Assembly (NCBI RefSeq): GCF_002293435.1
Contig: NZ_DBDF01000081.1
Location: 1 to 33,153, forward strand
From: Bacteroides sp. UBA939
Lineage (GTDB): Bacteria; Bacteroidota; Bacteroidia; Bacteroidales; Bacteroidaceae
Direction: 5' to 3'
DNA: 33,153 bases
Each line of letters opens with the position of its first letter. Position 1 is the first letter of the stretch. A program made the position numbers and the translations under genes. This document shows, piece after piece, positions 16,300 to 23,778 of the stretch. The notes under the pieces were generated by a model that worked only from the letters and a program-made list of their open reading frames with translations, searched no databases and was not told the origin of the DNA.

Positions 16300-18051
16300 A
16301 TGAATGTAGCTGTATATTTGTTTGGTGTTTTGGGAGGAATGGCGACTCTGAACCATCCTTCGGAAGCCGTGTCTTCTTCGGAAGCCGTTCGTTTGAACCA
16401 ACTGGGATATTATCCCAAGCAGGAAAAGGTAGCCGTGGTGAATGACGGCGTAGTGCAGGAATTTACTGTTGCGGATGCCGTTACGGGCAACAAAGTATAT
16501 TCGGGTAAGCCCGGATATACCGCCTCGTCCCCATGGTCGAATAAGAAAAGAACGATATTGGACTTCAGTGAAGTCACAACACCGGGAACGTATGTATTGA
16601 TAGCTGCCGGAGACACCGTTCCGTTCGAAATAAAGGAAAGAGTATTGTCTCCTTTGGCAGACGCCGCATTGAAGTCTTTCTATTATCAACGCACAGCCAC
16701 TCCCATTGAAGAACGCTATGCGGGCAAGTGGAACAGGCCATCGGCTCATCCCGATAACCATGTACTGATACACCCCAGTGCTGCCGGCCCGGAGCGTGCA
16801 GCCGGAACAGTGATTTCTTCTCCCAAAGGCTGGTATGATGCCGGAGATTATAATAAGTATATCGTAAACTCAGCCTATTCCATCGGATTGATGCAGGCGG
16901 TTTACCGTTTATTTCCCGATTACTTTGCCGCCCAACAAGTGAATATTCCGGAGAGCGGTAACCATACTCCCGACTTGCTGGACGAGATGCATTATAACCT
17001 GAGCTGGATGCTTACCATGCAAGACCCGGCAGACGGCGGAGTCTATCACAAACTGACAACCCCTCAATTTGAAGGCTTCATAAAGCCCATCGAGTGCAAG
17101 CAACCCCGGTATGTTGTTCAAAAGTCGGTAACGGCAGCGCTGGACTATGCCGCTTCCATGGCACAGGCTTCCCGTTTGTTTGCTCCTTATGAGCAGGATT
17201 ATCCCGGCTTCTCAAAGCAGGCTTTGGAATCTGCCGAACGAGCTTATGCCTGGGCAGAAGCACATCCGCAAGCGTTCTACAGGCAGAATACACTCAACAA
17301 GGAATATCAACCCGCCGTAGTCACCGGAGCTTATGGCGATGGTTCTGCCGGCGATGAATTCTTCTGGGCGGCTTCTGAACTCTATTTTGCCACAGGCAAG
17401 AATGCTTACCGCGAGATGGTGCTGAAGAATATTCCCAAGGAATACTCGCCCGCCGGTTGGGGAAATACGGCAGGACTGGGTGTATTTGCATGGATTCAGC
17501 CGGGAAAGGAACTGACCGGCGAAGACCTGAAGATGGTGGAAACACTGAAGAATATGCTTCTTGATTATGCTGAGAAGTCGGTGCAGAATGCCGGAAACTC
17601 TCCCTTCCATGCTCCTTATGGAAACGATGCCAAGGATTTCTACTGGGGATGTCTCTCCGAGAAGTGCGCTAATCAGGCCATTTCCTTAGTGTATGCTTAT
17701 CAATTGACGGGAAAACACCTGTACCTGACGAATGCTTACCGCAACATGGACTATCTGCTGGGTAGAAATGCTACGGGTTACTGTTATGTAACGGGCTTCG
17801 GAACTAAGACTCCTTTGTACCCGCATCATCGTCTTGCTGCATCGGATGGTATAGAAGCGCCCATTCCGGGATTCCTGGTAGGAGGTCCTAACCCGGGACG
17901 GCAAGATCACGTTACCTATCCTTCCCAATTGCCCGATGAAGCCTATGCTGATGTAGAAGAGTCTTATGCATCCAATGAAATCGCCATTAATTGGAGCGCT
18001 TCCTTGGTGGCGCTGGCTGCTTCATTGGATGCTTTGAGTATTATGAAGTAA
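16300..18051 (+). CDS. Glycoside hydrolase family 9 endoglucanase-type enzyme
   Basis: 583 residues. A cellulase Ig-like N-domain (about 30-112, starting VRLNQLGYYPKQEKVAVV) precedes the GH9 barrel. Catalytic features: KGWYDAGDYNKY with base Asp180/Asp183, YPHHRLAASDG, and the acid Glu560 in YASNEIAINW. This is the standard GH9 endoglucanase layout. The N-terminus MNVAVYLFGVLGG is hydrophobic but lacks positive charge, so export is likely but the signal is weak. An in-frame stop at 16285-16287 excludes a longer start. A 149-nt gap separates it from the GH3 gene, so it may share that transcript. Substrate likely a beta-1,4-glucan, xyloglucan or mixed-linkage glucan. Confidence 0.9.
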   Translation: MNVAVYLFGVLGGMATLNHPSEAVSSSEAVRLNQLGYYPKQEKVAVVNDGVVQEFTVADAVTGNKVYSGKPGYTASSPWSNKKRTILDFSEVTTPGTYVLIAAGDTVPFEIKERVLSPLADAALKSFYYQRTATPIEERYAGKWNRPSAHPDNHVLIHPSAAGPERAAGTVISSPKGWYDAGDYNKYIVNSAYSIGLMQAVYRLFPDYFAAQQVNIPESGNHTPDLLDEMHYNLSWMLTMQDPADGGVYHKLTTPQFEGFIKPIECKQPRYVVQKSVTAALDYAASMAQASRLFAPYEQDYPGFSKQALESAERAYAWAEAHPQAFYRQNTLNKEYQPAVVTGAYGDGSAGDEFFWAASELYFATGKNAYREMVLKNIPKEYSPAGWGNTAGLGVFAWIQPGKELTGEDLKMVETLKNMLLDYAEKSVQNAGNSPFHAPYGNDAKDFYWGCLSEKCANQAISLVYAYQLTGKHLYLTNAYRNMDYLLGRNATGYCYVTGFGTKTPLYPHHRLAASDGIEAPIPGFLVGGPNPGRQDHVTYPSQLPDEAYADVEESYASNEIAINWSASLVALAASLDALSIMK

Positions 18052-18064
18052 AACTTGGTTAGTG

Positions 18065-18186
18065 GTTAGTAGTAAGTAGTTAGTAGTAAGTAGTTAGTGG
18101 TTAGTAGTTAGTAGTTAGTAGTAAGTAACAAGTAGTTAAAGATTAACCGATAACTATCTATCTACTACTAACTACTTACTACTAAC
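18065..18186. terminator. Long hairpin of GTTAGTAGTAAGTA repeats between convergent genes
   Basis: The 24-nt segment at 18065-18088 is exactly complementary to 18163-18186. The intervening DNA contains more copies of TAGTAGTTAGTAAG. It lies between the + strand GH9 gene and the - strand lipoprotein gene, 13 nt after the GH9 stop. A stem this long between convergent genes probably ends transcription or protects both mRNAs. Confidence 0.65.
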
Positions 18187-18216
18187 ACGTCTTCTCAAGT
18201 ACACTCCCTACAATTA

Positions 18217-18672
18217 TCAGTAGACTACATTGCCGCCATCACCTTCGGATTCACCCTGATATCTGATGTCAAAGCGACCTTCCCGGATATTCCCGCCGCT
18301 GAAGGTACCACTGATGACGGAACCATCCATACGAGTGATGTGCGCCTCACCATCCGGTAGTCTCTCTTGATCGAAAACTACGTTTGTATATGTGCAGGTA
18401 GCTCCCTGTTGTGGGTTCACAAGTGTAAAGTGAAGATCGCTAAAACGATCGATTTGGGCTTCAATATCAATATAATGGTTCTCTTCATCGTTGCGAACAC
18501 GAACTTCGGGGCTTCCAAAGCGTCCGGCAGTGTACACCCAACCGTCTATCAGGCAACCTAATGTGTTTTCGCCCGTAGTTGTTGCTTCCGGCATTAACGT
18601 AGGGTCAATGCTTTTATCTTCTTCGCAGGCATAGCAAAGAATCAACAGGAATACATATAATAGCTTTTTCAT
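18217..18672 (-). CDS. Small secreted lipoprotein, function unknown
   Basis: 151 residues with a lipoprotein signal (MKKLLYVFLLILCYAC, Cys16). The rest is beta-rich. The segment LGCLIDGWVYTAG, followed by an IDIEAQ strand and a SGTFSGGNIREGRFDIRY end, resembles uncharacterised Bacteroidota lipoproteins that I recall as the DUF6252 type (memory only). It starts 6 nt after the outer-membrane barrel gene, so they are co-transcribed and may work together at the envelope. No catalytic residues recognised. Confidence 0.7.
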   Translation of the reverse strand: MKKLLYVFLLILCYACEEDKSIDPTLMPEATTTGENTLGCLIDGWVYTAGRFGSPEVRVRNDEENHYIDIEAQIDRFSDLHFTLVNPQQGATCTYTNVVFDQERLPDGEAHITRMDGSVISGTFSGGNIREGRFDIRYQGESEGDGGNVVY

Positions 18673-18678
18673 AATGTC

Positions 18679-19335
18679 TTAAAAATGATAGTTTATACCA
18701 AAGGATAGAGATAACTGACCGAAATGACCGGTACCCGTCTTCGGGTCTTCAACATTCCACTTCGTACCATGATACTTCACGGAGTAGCGTTCGGACTCGG
18801 AAGTCAACCAGTTCAACCGTGCGGAAATTCCCCAGTCCTCCGCCAGGTAGTATTCGCCCGAAAGAGCCAGGTTGGCAGCAAACTTATTCATGGAAACATC
18901 CCGTGGCTTATCGTACACGGTACTCTTGTCGCGGTAGAACTGATATCCCACACCTCCGGACAACTGAAGTTGAAAGTGTTCCCGCATCACGGACAAAGAC
19001 ATCTGAGGCGCCAGATAATTCATGTATATCTTGTCGGCTCCGGTATCGTGTGTGTTCTTATACATGCTTCCCTGATAGATGAAGCCTACACCAAACTTTA
19101 ATTCCCTACCGGCAACCTGCCGGAGAAAACCGGCATCCCAAGTTATTCCTTTCCGTAGATCATCACAATACGCATCCGATCTGTCGGTGATTCCCATAAG
19201 ATTTCCCGTATACCATGAGGGACCAACATGGACAAAAAAAGTTGAATTCTTATTGCTTCCGCTTTGAGCATGCAGTGAGGCGGTTAGCAATATCCCCGTA
19301 ATCCAACAAAATAAGTACTTCATAATAGTTCGCAT
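18679..19335 (-). CDS. Small outer-membrane beta-barrel protein
   Basis: 218 residues with a signal peptide (cleavage near LHA-QS; the ATG four codons in, MKYLF, is equally possible). The mature part has alternating amphipathic strands with aromatic girdles (FFVHVGPSWYTGNL, FGVGFIYQGSMY, LQLSGGVGYQFY) and ends SLSFGINYHF with a terminal aromatic Phe, typical of outer-membrane barrels. Probably 8-10 strands. It lies between GH20 and a small lipoprotein. Function unknown. Confidence 0.78.
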   Translation of the reverse strand: MRTIMKYLFCWITGILLTASLHAQSGSNKNSTFFVHVGPSWYTGNLMGITDRSDAYCDDLRKGITWDAGFLRQVAGRELKFGVGFIYQGSMYKNTHDTGADKIYMNYLAPQMSLSVMREHFQLQLSGGVGYQFYRDKSTVYDKPRDVSMNKFAANLALSGEYYLAEDWGISARLNWLTSESERYSVKYHGTKWNVEDPKTGTGHFGQLSLSFGINYHF

Positions 19336-19407
19336 AATGTTTTTATTTCTATAAATGCGGATTAGATTCGAAGTACTGCATGGGGGAATCGTTTTATGAT
19401 TGGTTAA

Positions 19408-21084
19408 CTACCTTTTGCGTTCTATGTCCTGCGTACGGAAAAAAGCGTCGGAGTAACGTGCACCCCACAATTCGTAGCGTTCAAACTGAACTTCCACTTT
19501 GCGGGCGAAGTTTCTCCAGTCTTTCTTCTCCAAGGGCGACCAAACATTCTCCGCAAGCGCTGACATGCGGGGGAAAATAGCAAATTCCGCCTTCCAGGTA
19601 GTAGGTATGTATTCCGTCCACAGGCAACCTTGTGCTCCCCACACCAGCTCTTGTTGCTGTGCAGTCAACGAATCGGGGGCAATTTGAAATTCATATACTT
19701 TCTCTAAAGGTAACGGACCACGCGGGGCAATCTCCGTTTGTGTACGGCTCTCTTTCATGTTAAAATAAAGCCAGGCGGAGCAAGTGGATATCATACGGTG
19801 TCCTGTTTTCAATGCCTTCTTGCCAAATTCAGGACGCCGCCAGTTCATGATGATACAGTCTTCGGAAATTCCCCCTTCGAGTATTTCATCCCAACCGATA
19901 AGTGTTTTACCTTTCCCGTTCACCACTTCCTGCACGTAATGGATGAAATAACTCTGCAATGCTTTTTCATCTTTCAAACCCTTTTCGCGCATGAATAGCT
20001 GTGTCTCTTCCGACTCTTGCCACCAACGCTTGGCACATTCATCACCTCCCACGTGGATATACTGTCCGGGAAACAGGTCGCACAGTTCGGAAAATACATC
20101 TTTCAGGAAAGTGAAGACTTCCGGTTTGGGCGCCAGCACGTTATTGAATTTATTGAAGATACCCCATGTCAGCGCCGCCTTCTTCGGTTCGTCAGGAGTG
20201 GTACTGAATTGCGGATAGGTAGCAAGTACTGCCATGCAATGTCCGGGGATATCTATTTCGGGTATGATGGTAATGTGTCGTTGGGCGGCATAACGCACTA
20301 TTTCGCGTACATCTTCATGGGTATAATAACCGCCGTAAGGTAACGGTTGGTATTTTCCGGGGTAAAGCCCGAAGATTTCTCCTTCACGGACAGAACCTTT
20401 CTCTGTCAGTTCCGGCCGGCATTTCATTTCAATACGCCATGCCTGGTCGTCCGTCAGATGCCAGTGGAAATAGTTAAGTTTGTGCAATGCCAGATAATCA
20501 ATGTACTTTTTGATGAAGTCCACGGGAAAGAAGTGGCGCACTACATCCAGATGCATACCCCGGTATGCAAAGCGGGGATAATCGGTAATTTTCACTTCCG
20601 GAAGAACCGGTAATACTCCTGCGCGGGTAGGAAGCATCTGTATCAATGTTTGTATTCCGTAGAAAACGCCTGCGGCATCATTTCCTTCAATGCGTACGCC
20701 GTGCGTTTGGCTGACTTCCAGTTGGTAACCGCCTGAAAGCTCATCGCTATTCCGGTTATCGCTATTCCGGTTGACTAACAAAATGCCGGGAAGTTCATCT
20801 GAAGAGGCTACGGAGGAAGTCTTTTTCCGTTTATCCCGCTTTGTCTTTTCCATTTGCAGAGGAATACCCAGATAACGGGACATGTAATCAGCCAAATAGT
20901 CAGCCGAAGTTTGCAGATTTTCATCTGACACCCGGACGAGGGTATTCCGTCCAATCGGATAAGTCCCTTCTCCGGTCACCGTGATTTGCACCGGCTCCGG
21001 AATGATGTTAAATTGTGTCTCCTGTGCCTGTGCGGCAAGTGAGGACATTGCAATAGCTGCAACCATAATTTTCCTGGATAACAT
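19408..21084 (-). CDS. GH20 beta-N-acetylhexosaminidase, secreted
   Basis: 558 residues when started at the ATG at 21084, which gives a clear signal peptide (MLSRKIMVAAIAMSSLAAQA-QE). A longer frame to 21180 would put 32 non-signal residues in front and cover the -7 box, so it is rejected. Residues about 25-165 form the GH20b domain, then the TIM barrel with MHLDVVRHFF, HWHLTDDQAWR, IPEIDIPGH and the catalytic Asp348-Glu349 pair in HVGGDECAK. It releases terminal GlcNAc/GalNAc from glycans by substrate-assisted catalysis in the periplasm. A 5-residue duplication (NSDNR) and a basic patch sit in the linker near residues 80-115. Likely first gene of a set with the barrel and lipoprotein genes. 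Confidence 0.92.
   Translation of the reverse strand: MLSRKIMVAAIAMSSLAAQAQETQFNIIPEPVQITVTGEGTYPIGRNTLVRVSDENLQTSADYLADYMSRYLGIPLQMEKTKRDKRKKTSSVASSDELPGILLVNRNSDNRNSDELSGGYQLEVSQTHGVRIEGNDAAGVFYGIQTLIQMLPTRAGVLPVLPEVKITDYPRFAYRGMHLDVVRHFFPVDFIKKYIDYLALHKLNYFHWHLTDDQAWRIEMKCRPELTEKGSVREGEIFGLYPGKYQPLPYGGYYTHEDVREIVRYAAQRHITIIPEIDIPGHCMAVLATYPQFSTTPDEPKKAALTWGIFNKFNNVLAPKPEVFTFLKDVFSELCDLFPGQYIHVGGDECAKRWWQESEETQLFMREKGLKDEKALQSYFIHYVQEVVNGKGKTLIGWDEILEGGISEDCIIMNWRRPEFGKKALKTGHRMISTCSAWLYFNMKESRTQTEIAPRGPLPLEKVYEFQIAPDSLTAQQQELVWGAQGCLWTEYIPTTWKAEFAIFPRMSALAENVWSPLEKKDWRNFARKVEVQFERYELWGARYSDAFFRTQDIERKR
20743..20772. repeat. 15-bp tandem duplication inside the GH20 gene
   Basis: ATCGCTATTCCGGTT occurs twice back to back (20743-20757 and 20758-20772). 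It encodes a duplicated five-residue word in a surface linker between the GH20b and catalytic domains and keeps the reading frame. Likely replication slippage without functional cost. Confidence 0.85.
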
Positions 21085-21104
21085 AGATGATGAATTAATA
21101 GCTG

Positions 21105-21112
21105 CAAACTTA
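21105..21112 (-). promoter_or_regulatory. Probable -7 box of the GH20 promoter
   Basis: On the minus strand TAAGTTTG fits TAnnTTTG, 20 nt before the GH20 start at 21084. No clear TTG at -33. It supports the shorter start. Confidence 0.4.
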
Positions 21113-21260
21113 CATAAAATCCAGCGTATTTTATGCCGGTTGAATAAAGAATGATATTTTTCTAATCCTGAAACACACATCTGTATCTACAATCCCCTGT
21201 CTTCTTTCCGTATCGCTGCATGTCTGCCGGATAGAGATACTGTTTCAACTTCATCTTCCT

Positions 21261-21289
21261 CGCGCGCGTGTATGTGCGCGCACGCATAT
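21261..21289. other. 29-bp alternating pyrimidine-purine tract (Z-DNA-prone)
   Basis: The bases alternate pyrimidine-purine without a break from CGCGCGCG through GTGTATGTGCGCGCACGCATAT. The two GCGCGC blocks also form an inverted repeat. It stands out in an AT-rich gap about 175 bp upstream of the GH20 start. Apart from this tract, 21181-21500 shows no gene. Confidence 0.7.
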
Positions 21290-21500
21290 CCCGGAGTTTA
21301 TACTTTTACTTGCATACCTACACTAACACTCTGTATCCCCTTATTCATCGGCATTAGAGTAGTGGTGGCAGCAACTTTTTCGGAGTGTATGCAGACTTTT
21401 TACTTACACCGTATTTTGTCCTGATTTTGGTTGACTTGTTAAGCTTAATCATCCTGCTATAAAGCCTTTAGAGAAGTACTTTAGTGGCTCGCGCAGAACA

Positions 21501-21675
21501 CTTGTGTTCTGCAAATGTAATGCTTGTGTTCCATAAATGTAATGCTTGCGTTCTATAAATGTAACGCTTGTATTCTGCAAATGTAATGCTTGTACTCCTA
21601 AAAGTGCAAAGATACAATAGGATACGGAATGCTTGTACCCATCAACTGTAATGCTTGTACCCCTCAACCGGGGGC
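21501..21675. repeat. Seven-copy 22-bp tandem array (CTTGTGTTCTGCAAATGTAATG type)
   Basis: Units beginning CTTGT/CTTGC and mostly ending ATGTAATG start at 21501, 21523, 21545, 21567, 21589, 21632 and 21654. All are 22 nt except the fifth, which carries a 21-nt insertion, so the phase changes by about one period. The first unit is preceded by a perfect CAGAACAC/GTGTTCTG palindrome (21494-21511). A reading frame on the minus strand crosses the array but only translates the repeats. No gene here. Confidence 0.85.
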
Positions 21676-21763
21676 AAAACATCTCGGAAAGTCTGTTTAA
21701 TAGGTCGTTTTTTTGATGGAATACGCCTGATTACTCCCATCTATCTGATTCTTTTGTCTCCTT

Positions 21764-21949
21764 CTATATATTCTTGAGTTGATACTTGCCTTTTAATACT
21801 TGCTTTTCTTCTTCACCTAAAGAGTTGATATATCCTTTCCAACCGGGGCAGAAGTTAATATGCCAACGCCAAAACCTCCCAATCAGTGATTTGGGGTTTT
21901 TGTCATACTTTGCCCGTATAGCGCAATTCTCACAATTATGTTGTCCCAT
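21764..21949 (-). CDS. Small conserved-type protein with CxxC
   Basis: 61 residues: MGQHNCENCAIRAKYDKNP at the start, then RFWRWHINFCPGWKGYINSL and a Lys/Glu-rich end. Three cysteines and two histidines (C6, C9, H31, C35 region) could bind a metal. I recall similar short hypothetical proteins in Bacteroides, often stand-alone, with no known function. A TAnnTTTG box lies upstream at 22009-22016. It is isolated between two repeat arrays. Confidence 0.65.
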   Translation of the reverse strand: MGQHNCENCAIRAKYDKNPKSLIGRFWRWHINFCPGWKGYINSLGEEEKQVLKGKYQLKNI

Positions 21950-22008
21950 TATATGTTATTTTTAAATTATGCAGTTGTGATGATTCTGTTCTTTCGCACA
22001 GTATTCCA

Positions 22009-22016
22009 CAAAAGTA
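22009..22016 (-). promoter_or_regulatory. Possible -7 box for the small CxxC protein
   Basis: On the minus strand TACTTTTG fits TAnnTTTG, 60 nt before the start codon at 21949. No good -33 element because the CGTCTC repeat array begins 23 nt further upstream. Confidence 0.35.
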
Positions 22017-22038
22017 ATCATTAAAGTTGGAAGTCTTT

Positions 22039-22148
22039 CGTCTCACGAGATAGATTTTTTCATCTCATGGGACGGATTTTTTCGTCTCGTGAGACGGATT
22101 CTTTCGTCTCATGGGATGGATTTTTTCGTCTCGTGGGATGAATCATGC
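22039..22148. repeat. Second five-copy CGTCTC 22-bp array
   Basis: Units start at 22039, 22061, 22083, 22105 and 22127, each 22 nt, with a core like CGTCTCGTGAGACGG and a GATTTTTT spacer. This is the same repeat family as 266-375, some 21.8 kb away, in the same orientation and with the same copy number. The last unit degenerates into unique sequence. Confidence 0.85.
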
Positions 22149-22176
22149 GTGTTTTCGTAGTTGTTTGCTACTGATA

Positions 22177-22275
22177 GTCAACTCATCAATTGACCGTGTA
22201 TCAGTATTGGAAAATCAGATGAAGGAACTCAAAGAGTACATCGAAGAAGTATTTGCAGGCTATAACGACATCAAC
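22177..22275 (+). pseudogene. Possible remnant of an ORF6N-type protein C-terminus
   Basis: One frame here reads VNSSIDRVSVLENQMKEL then KEYIEEVFAGYNDIN, a coiled-coil-like segment that I recall from the C-terminal part of Bacteroides ORF6N-domain proteins. Upstream it merges into the 22-bp array and downstream the similarity ends abruptly, so no intact gene exists. The recognition is from memory and uncertain. Confidence 0.3.
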
Positions 22276-22307
22276 TTCTCTCTATTTTGTAGAAAAAATA
22301 GTTTTTG

Positions 22308-22339
22308 TTTTGCATATAATAATTTATTTCTTAATTTTG
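22308..22339 (+). promoter_or_regulatory. Promoter of the RiPP/beta-propeller operon
   Basis: TTTTG at 22308-22312 (-33) and TAATTTTG at 22332-22339 (-7, TAnnTTTG) are separated by exactly 19 nt, the best Bacteroides promoter in the window. It predicts a transcript starting near 22346, with a leader of about 85 nt before the first lipoprotein gene. No other promoter is evident through 31383. Confidence 0.7.
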
Positions 22340-22360
22340 GCAAAACAAAAGCAAGATGCA

Positions 22361-22402
22361 ATGAAAAAGGGCTTGTTAGTATATGTAGAAATATCTAAAT
22401 AA
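22361..22402 (+). other. 13-codon leader ORF in the operon 5' end
   Basis: ATG at 22361 opens MKKGLLVYVEISK and a TAA at 22400. It lies in the predicted leader between promoter and first lipoprotein gene. It has no GG motif and is too short to be a typical GG-leader precursor. It may be a leader peptide or chance. Confidence 0.2.
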
Positions 22403-22431
22403 TGAATATAACAATTAAACTATATTGATCT

Positions 22432-23763
22432 ATGAAATACAATTATTGCGTAATATTCTGTGTTTGTTTTATGTTTTGTGGTTGTAGTACTAACAAAAAA
22501 CAAAAAATGTCCGTTAAAGAAACAGATACTGTTTCTACAATACATCTTTCTGATAATGTAATAGAAGTTTCTCAATTACCCCTTAGCGAGGCCGTTGCAA
22601 AGGTAGAGACTGTTCCTTTGGAAATGACAGATGAGTCTATAGTTGCAAGTATTGATAAAATTCATGTTACTGATAGTGATATTTGGATAAAGCATTATAA
22701 AGATGAACGTATTCTTCGCTTTTCTCGTTCTGGAAAATTTTTGAATTTAGTAGGGAAAATAGGGCAAGGGCCTGACGAATATATCAGATTGTTTGATTTT
22801 AATGTTGATGAGAAGCAGAAGGAAGTTTATATAATATCCATTCTAAATGGAGTGAAGGTCTATGATTTTGAAGGAAACTATAAACGAAGAATGAACAATG
22901 TTAGGATAGATGATTTGATTCTCGCCCATAGCGGACAATTTGTGTTTTTTGATCAATCGGTCTTCATAAGTCAAAATCTATGTATGCAAAAACCGATCTC
23001 TAATCCTAAAGATTCACTGTGGTCTATTGCCCTTTCAGACAGTGCATTTCACAAGGAAAAAATATTCAAAAATCCGGCTCATATAGGAAAAGAAGAGTTG
23101 TTGGTAGAACACCGTAGTAAACCGGAGTCTTTTGATATCGTTAATTATTGGACTGAAAACTACTTAACGGCTATTGATACATACAATAATGAACTGACGC
23201 TGAAATATCCTGATACGGATACTGTCTATCTGTATGATGCAAAACAGAAAGATTTTATTCCTCAATATTCTATTTTCACGAAAGAAGAGAAAGGTGATTA
23301 TGAACTCACGCATTTGTGGATAAAGGATCGAAAGGCTTTTAGTTATTTTACAATAACCAATTATTATCCGACCAAAGATTACATCTATCTGATAGCCAAT
23401 AAGGGGGAAGATATTTACACGTACTGTTATAATAAAAAAGATGGAACAGTAAGATGCCAAATCCAAGAAAGCAAAATTGTTGAACGCAAGCTACCTTGGT
23501 TTTCTCAACCACATCTTTATCTGCCTCGTCCATTCATTTTGAAGGATGATTTGATAGGAGGTAATTTTACTGTCGATCACCGTTCATACGGCAAATATTG
23601 GATAGATGTATTAGAACCGAATGACGAAGAATATGAAATGAAAATAGAAGAAGTAAAAACGTTATCGGTGAAAGACAATTTATGGAGAGAGAGGTTTGTT
23701 GGTGCTATCGAAAATATGGATGAAGACAGTAATCCCATATTGGTAATTGCAACGCTAAAATAA
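22432..23763 (+). CDS. 6-bladed beta-propeller lipoprotein (copy 1)
   Basis: 443 residues with a lipoprotein signal (MKYNYCVIFCVCFMFCGC, Cys18 acylated). The mature protein has repeated blade-like units: VSQLPLSEAVAKVETVPLE, DIWIKHYKDERILRFSRSGKFL and KIGQGPDEYIRLFDFNVD. The last pattern (G+F, GQGPxEY) is typical of the Bacteroidota 6-bladed beta-propeller family (PF17170-like). The protein probably sits on a membrane facing the periplasm. No enzyme residues recognised. It heads an operon with a paralogue and peptide maturation/export genes; similar propeller lipoproteins are recalled near GG-type RiPP loci. Possible roles (receptor, immunity, chaperone) are speculative. Confidence 0.8.
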   Translation: MKYNYCVIFCVCFMFCGCSTNKKQKMSVKETDTVSTIHLSDNVIEVSQLPLSEAVAKVETVPLEMTDESIVASIDKIHVTDSDIWIKHYKDERILRFSRSGKFLNLVGKIGQGPDEYIRLFDFNVDEKQKEVYIISILNGVKVYDFEGNYKRRMNNVRIDDLILAHSGQFVFFDQSVFISQNLCMQKPISNPKDSLWSIALSDSAFHKEKIFKNPAHIGKEELLVEHRSKPESFDIVNYWTENYLTAIDTYNNELTLKYPDTDTVYLYDAKQKDFIPQYSIFTKEEKGDYELTHLWIKDRKAFSYFTITNYYPTKDYIYLIANKGEDIYTYCYNKKDGTVRCQIQESKIVERKLPWFSQPHLYLPRPFILKDDLIGGNFTVDHRSYGKYWIDVLEPNDEEYEMKIEEVKTLSVKDNLWRERFVGAIENMDEDSNPILVIATLK

Positions 23764-23778
23764 TGAATAAATAGTTTA

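Noticed and set aside
21085..21180. Longer GH20 start at 21180
   Set aside because: The added residues hide the signal peptide and cover the probable -7 box.
21449..21682. 77-codon minus-strand frame with repeated ALHLQNTSV words
   Set aside because: It is only the translation of the 22-bp tandem array; the irregular unit would make it strain-variable, and no promoter or homology is seen.
22039..22148. CRISPR-like array
   Set aside because: There are no unique spacers of usual length: the whole unit is 22 nt with a 7-8-nt A/T spacer, and no cas gene is in the window.
22111..22398. 95-codon frame as RiPP precursor
   Set aside because: It begins inside the 22-bp array, has no GG cleavage motif, and runs through the operon promoter.
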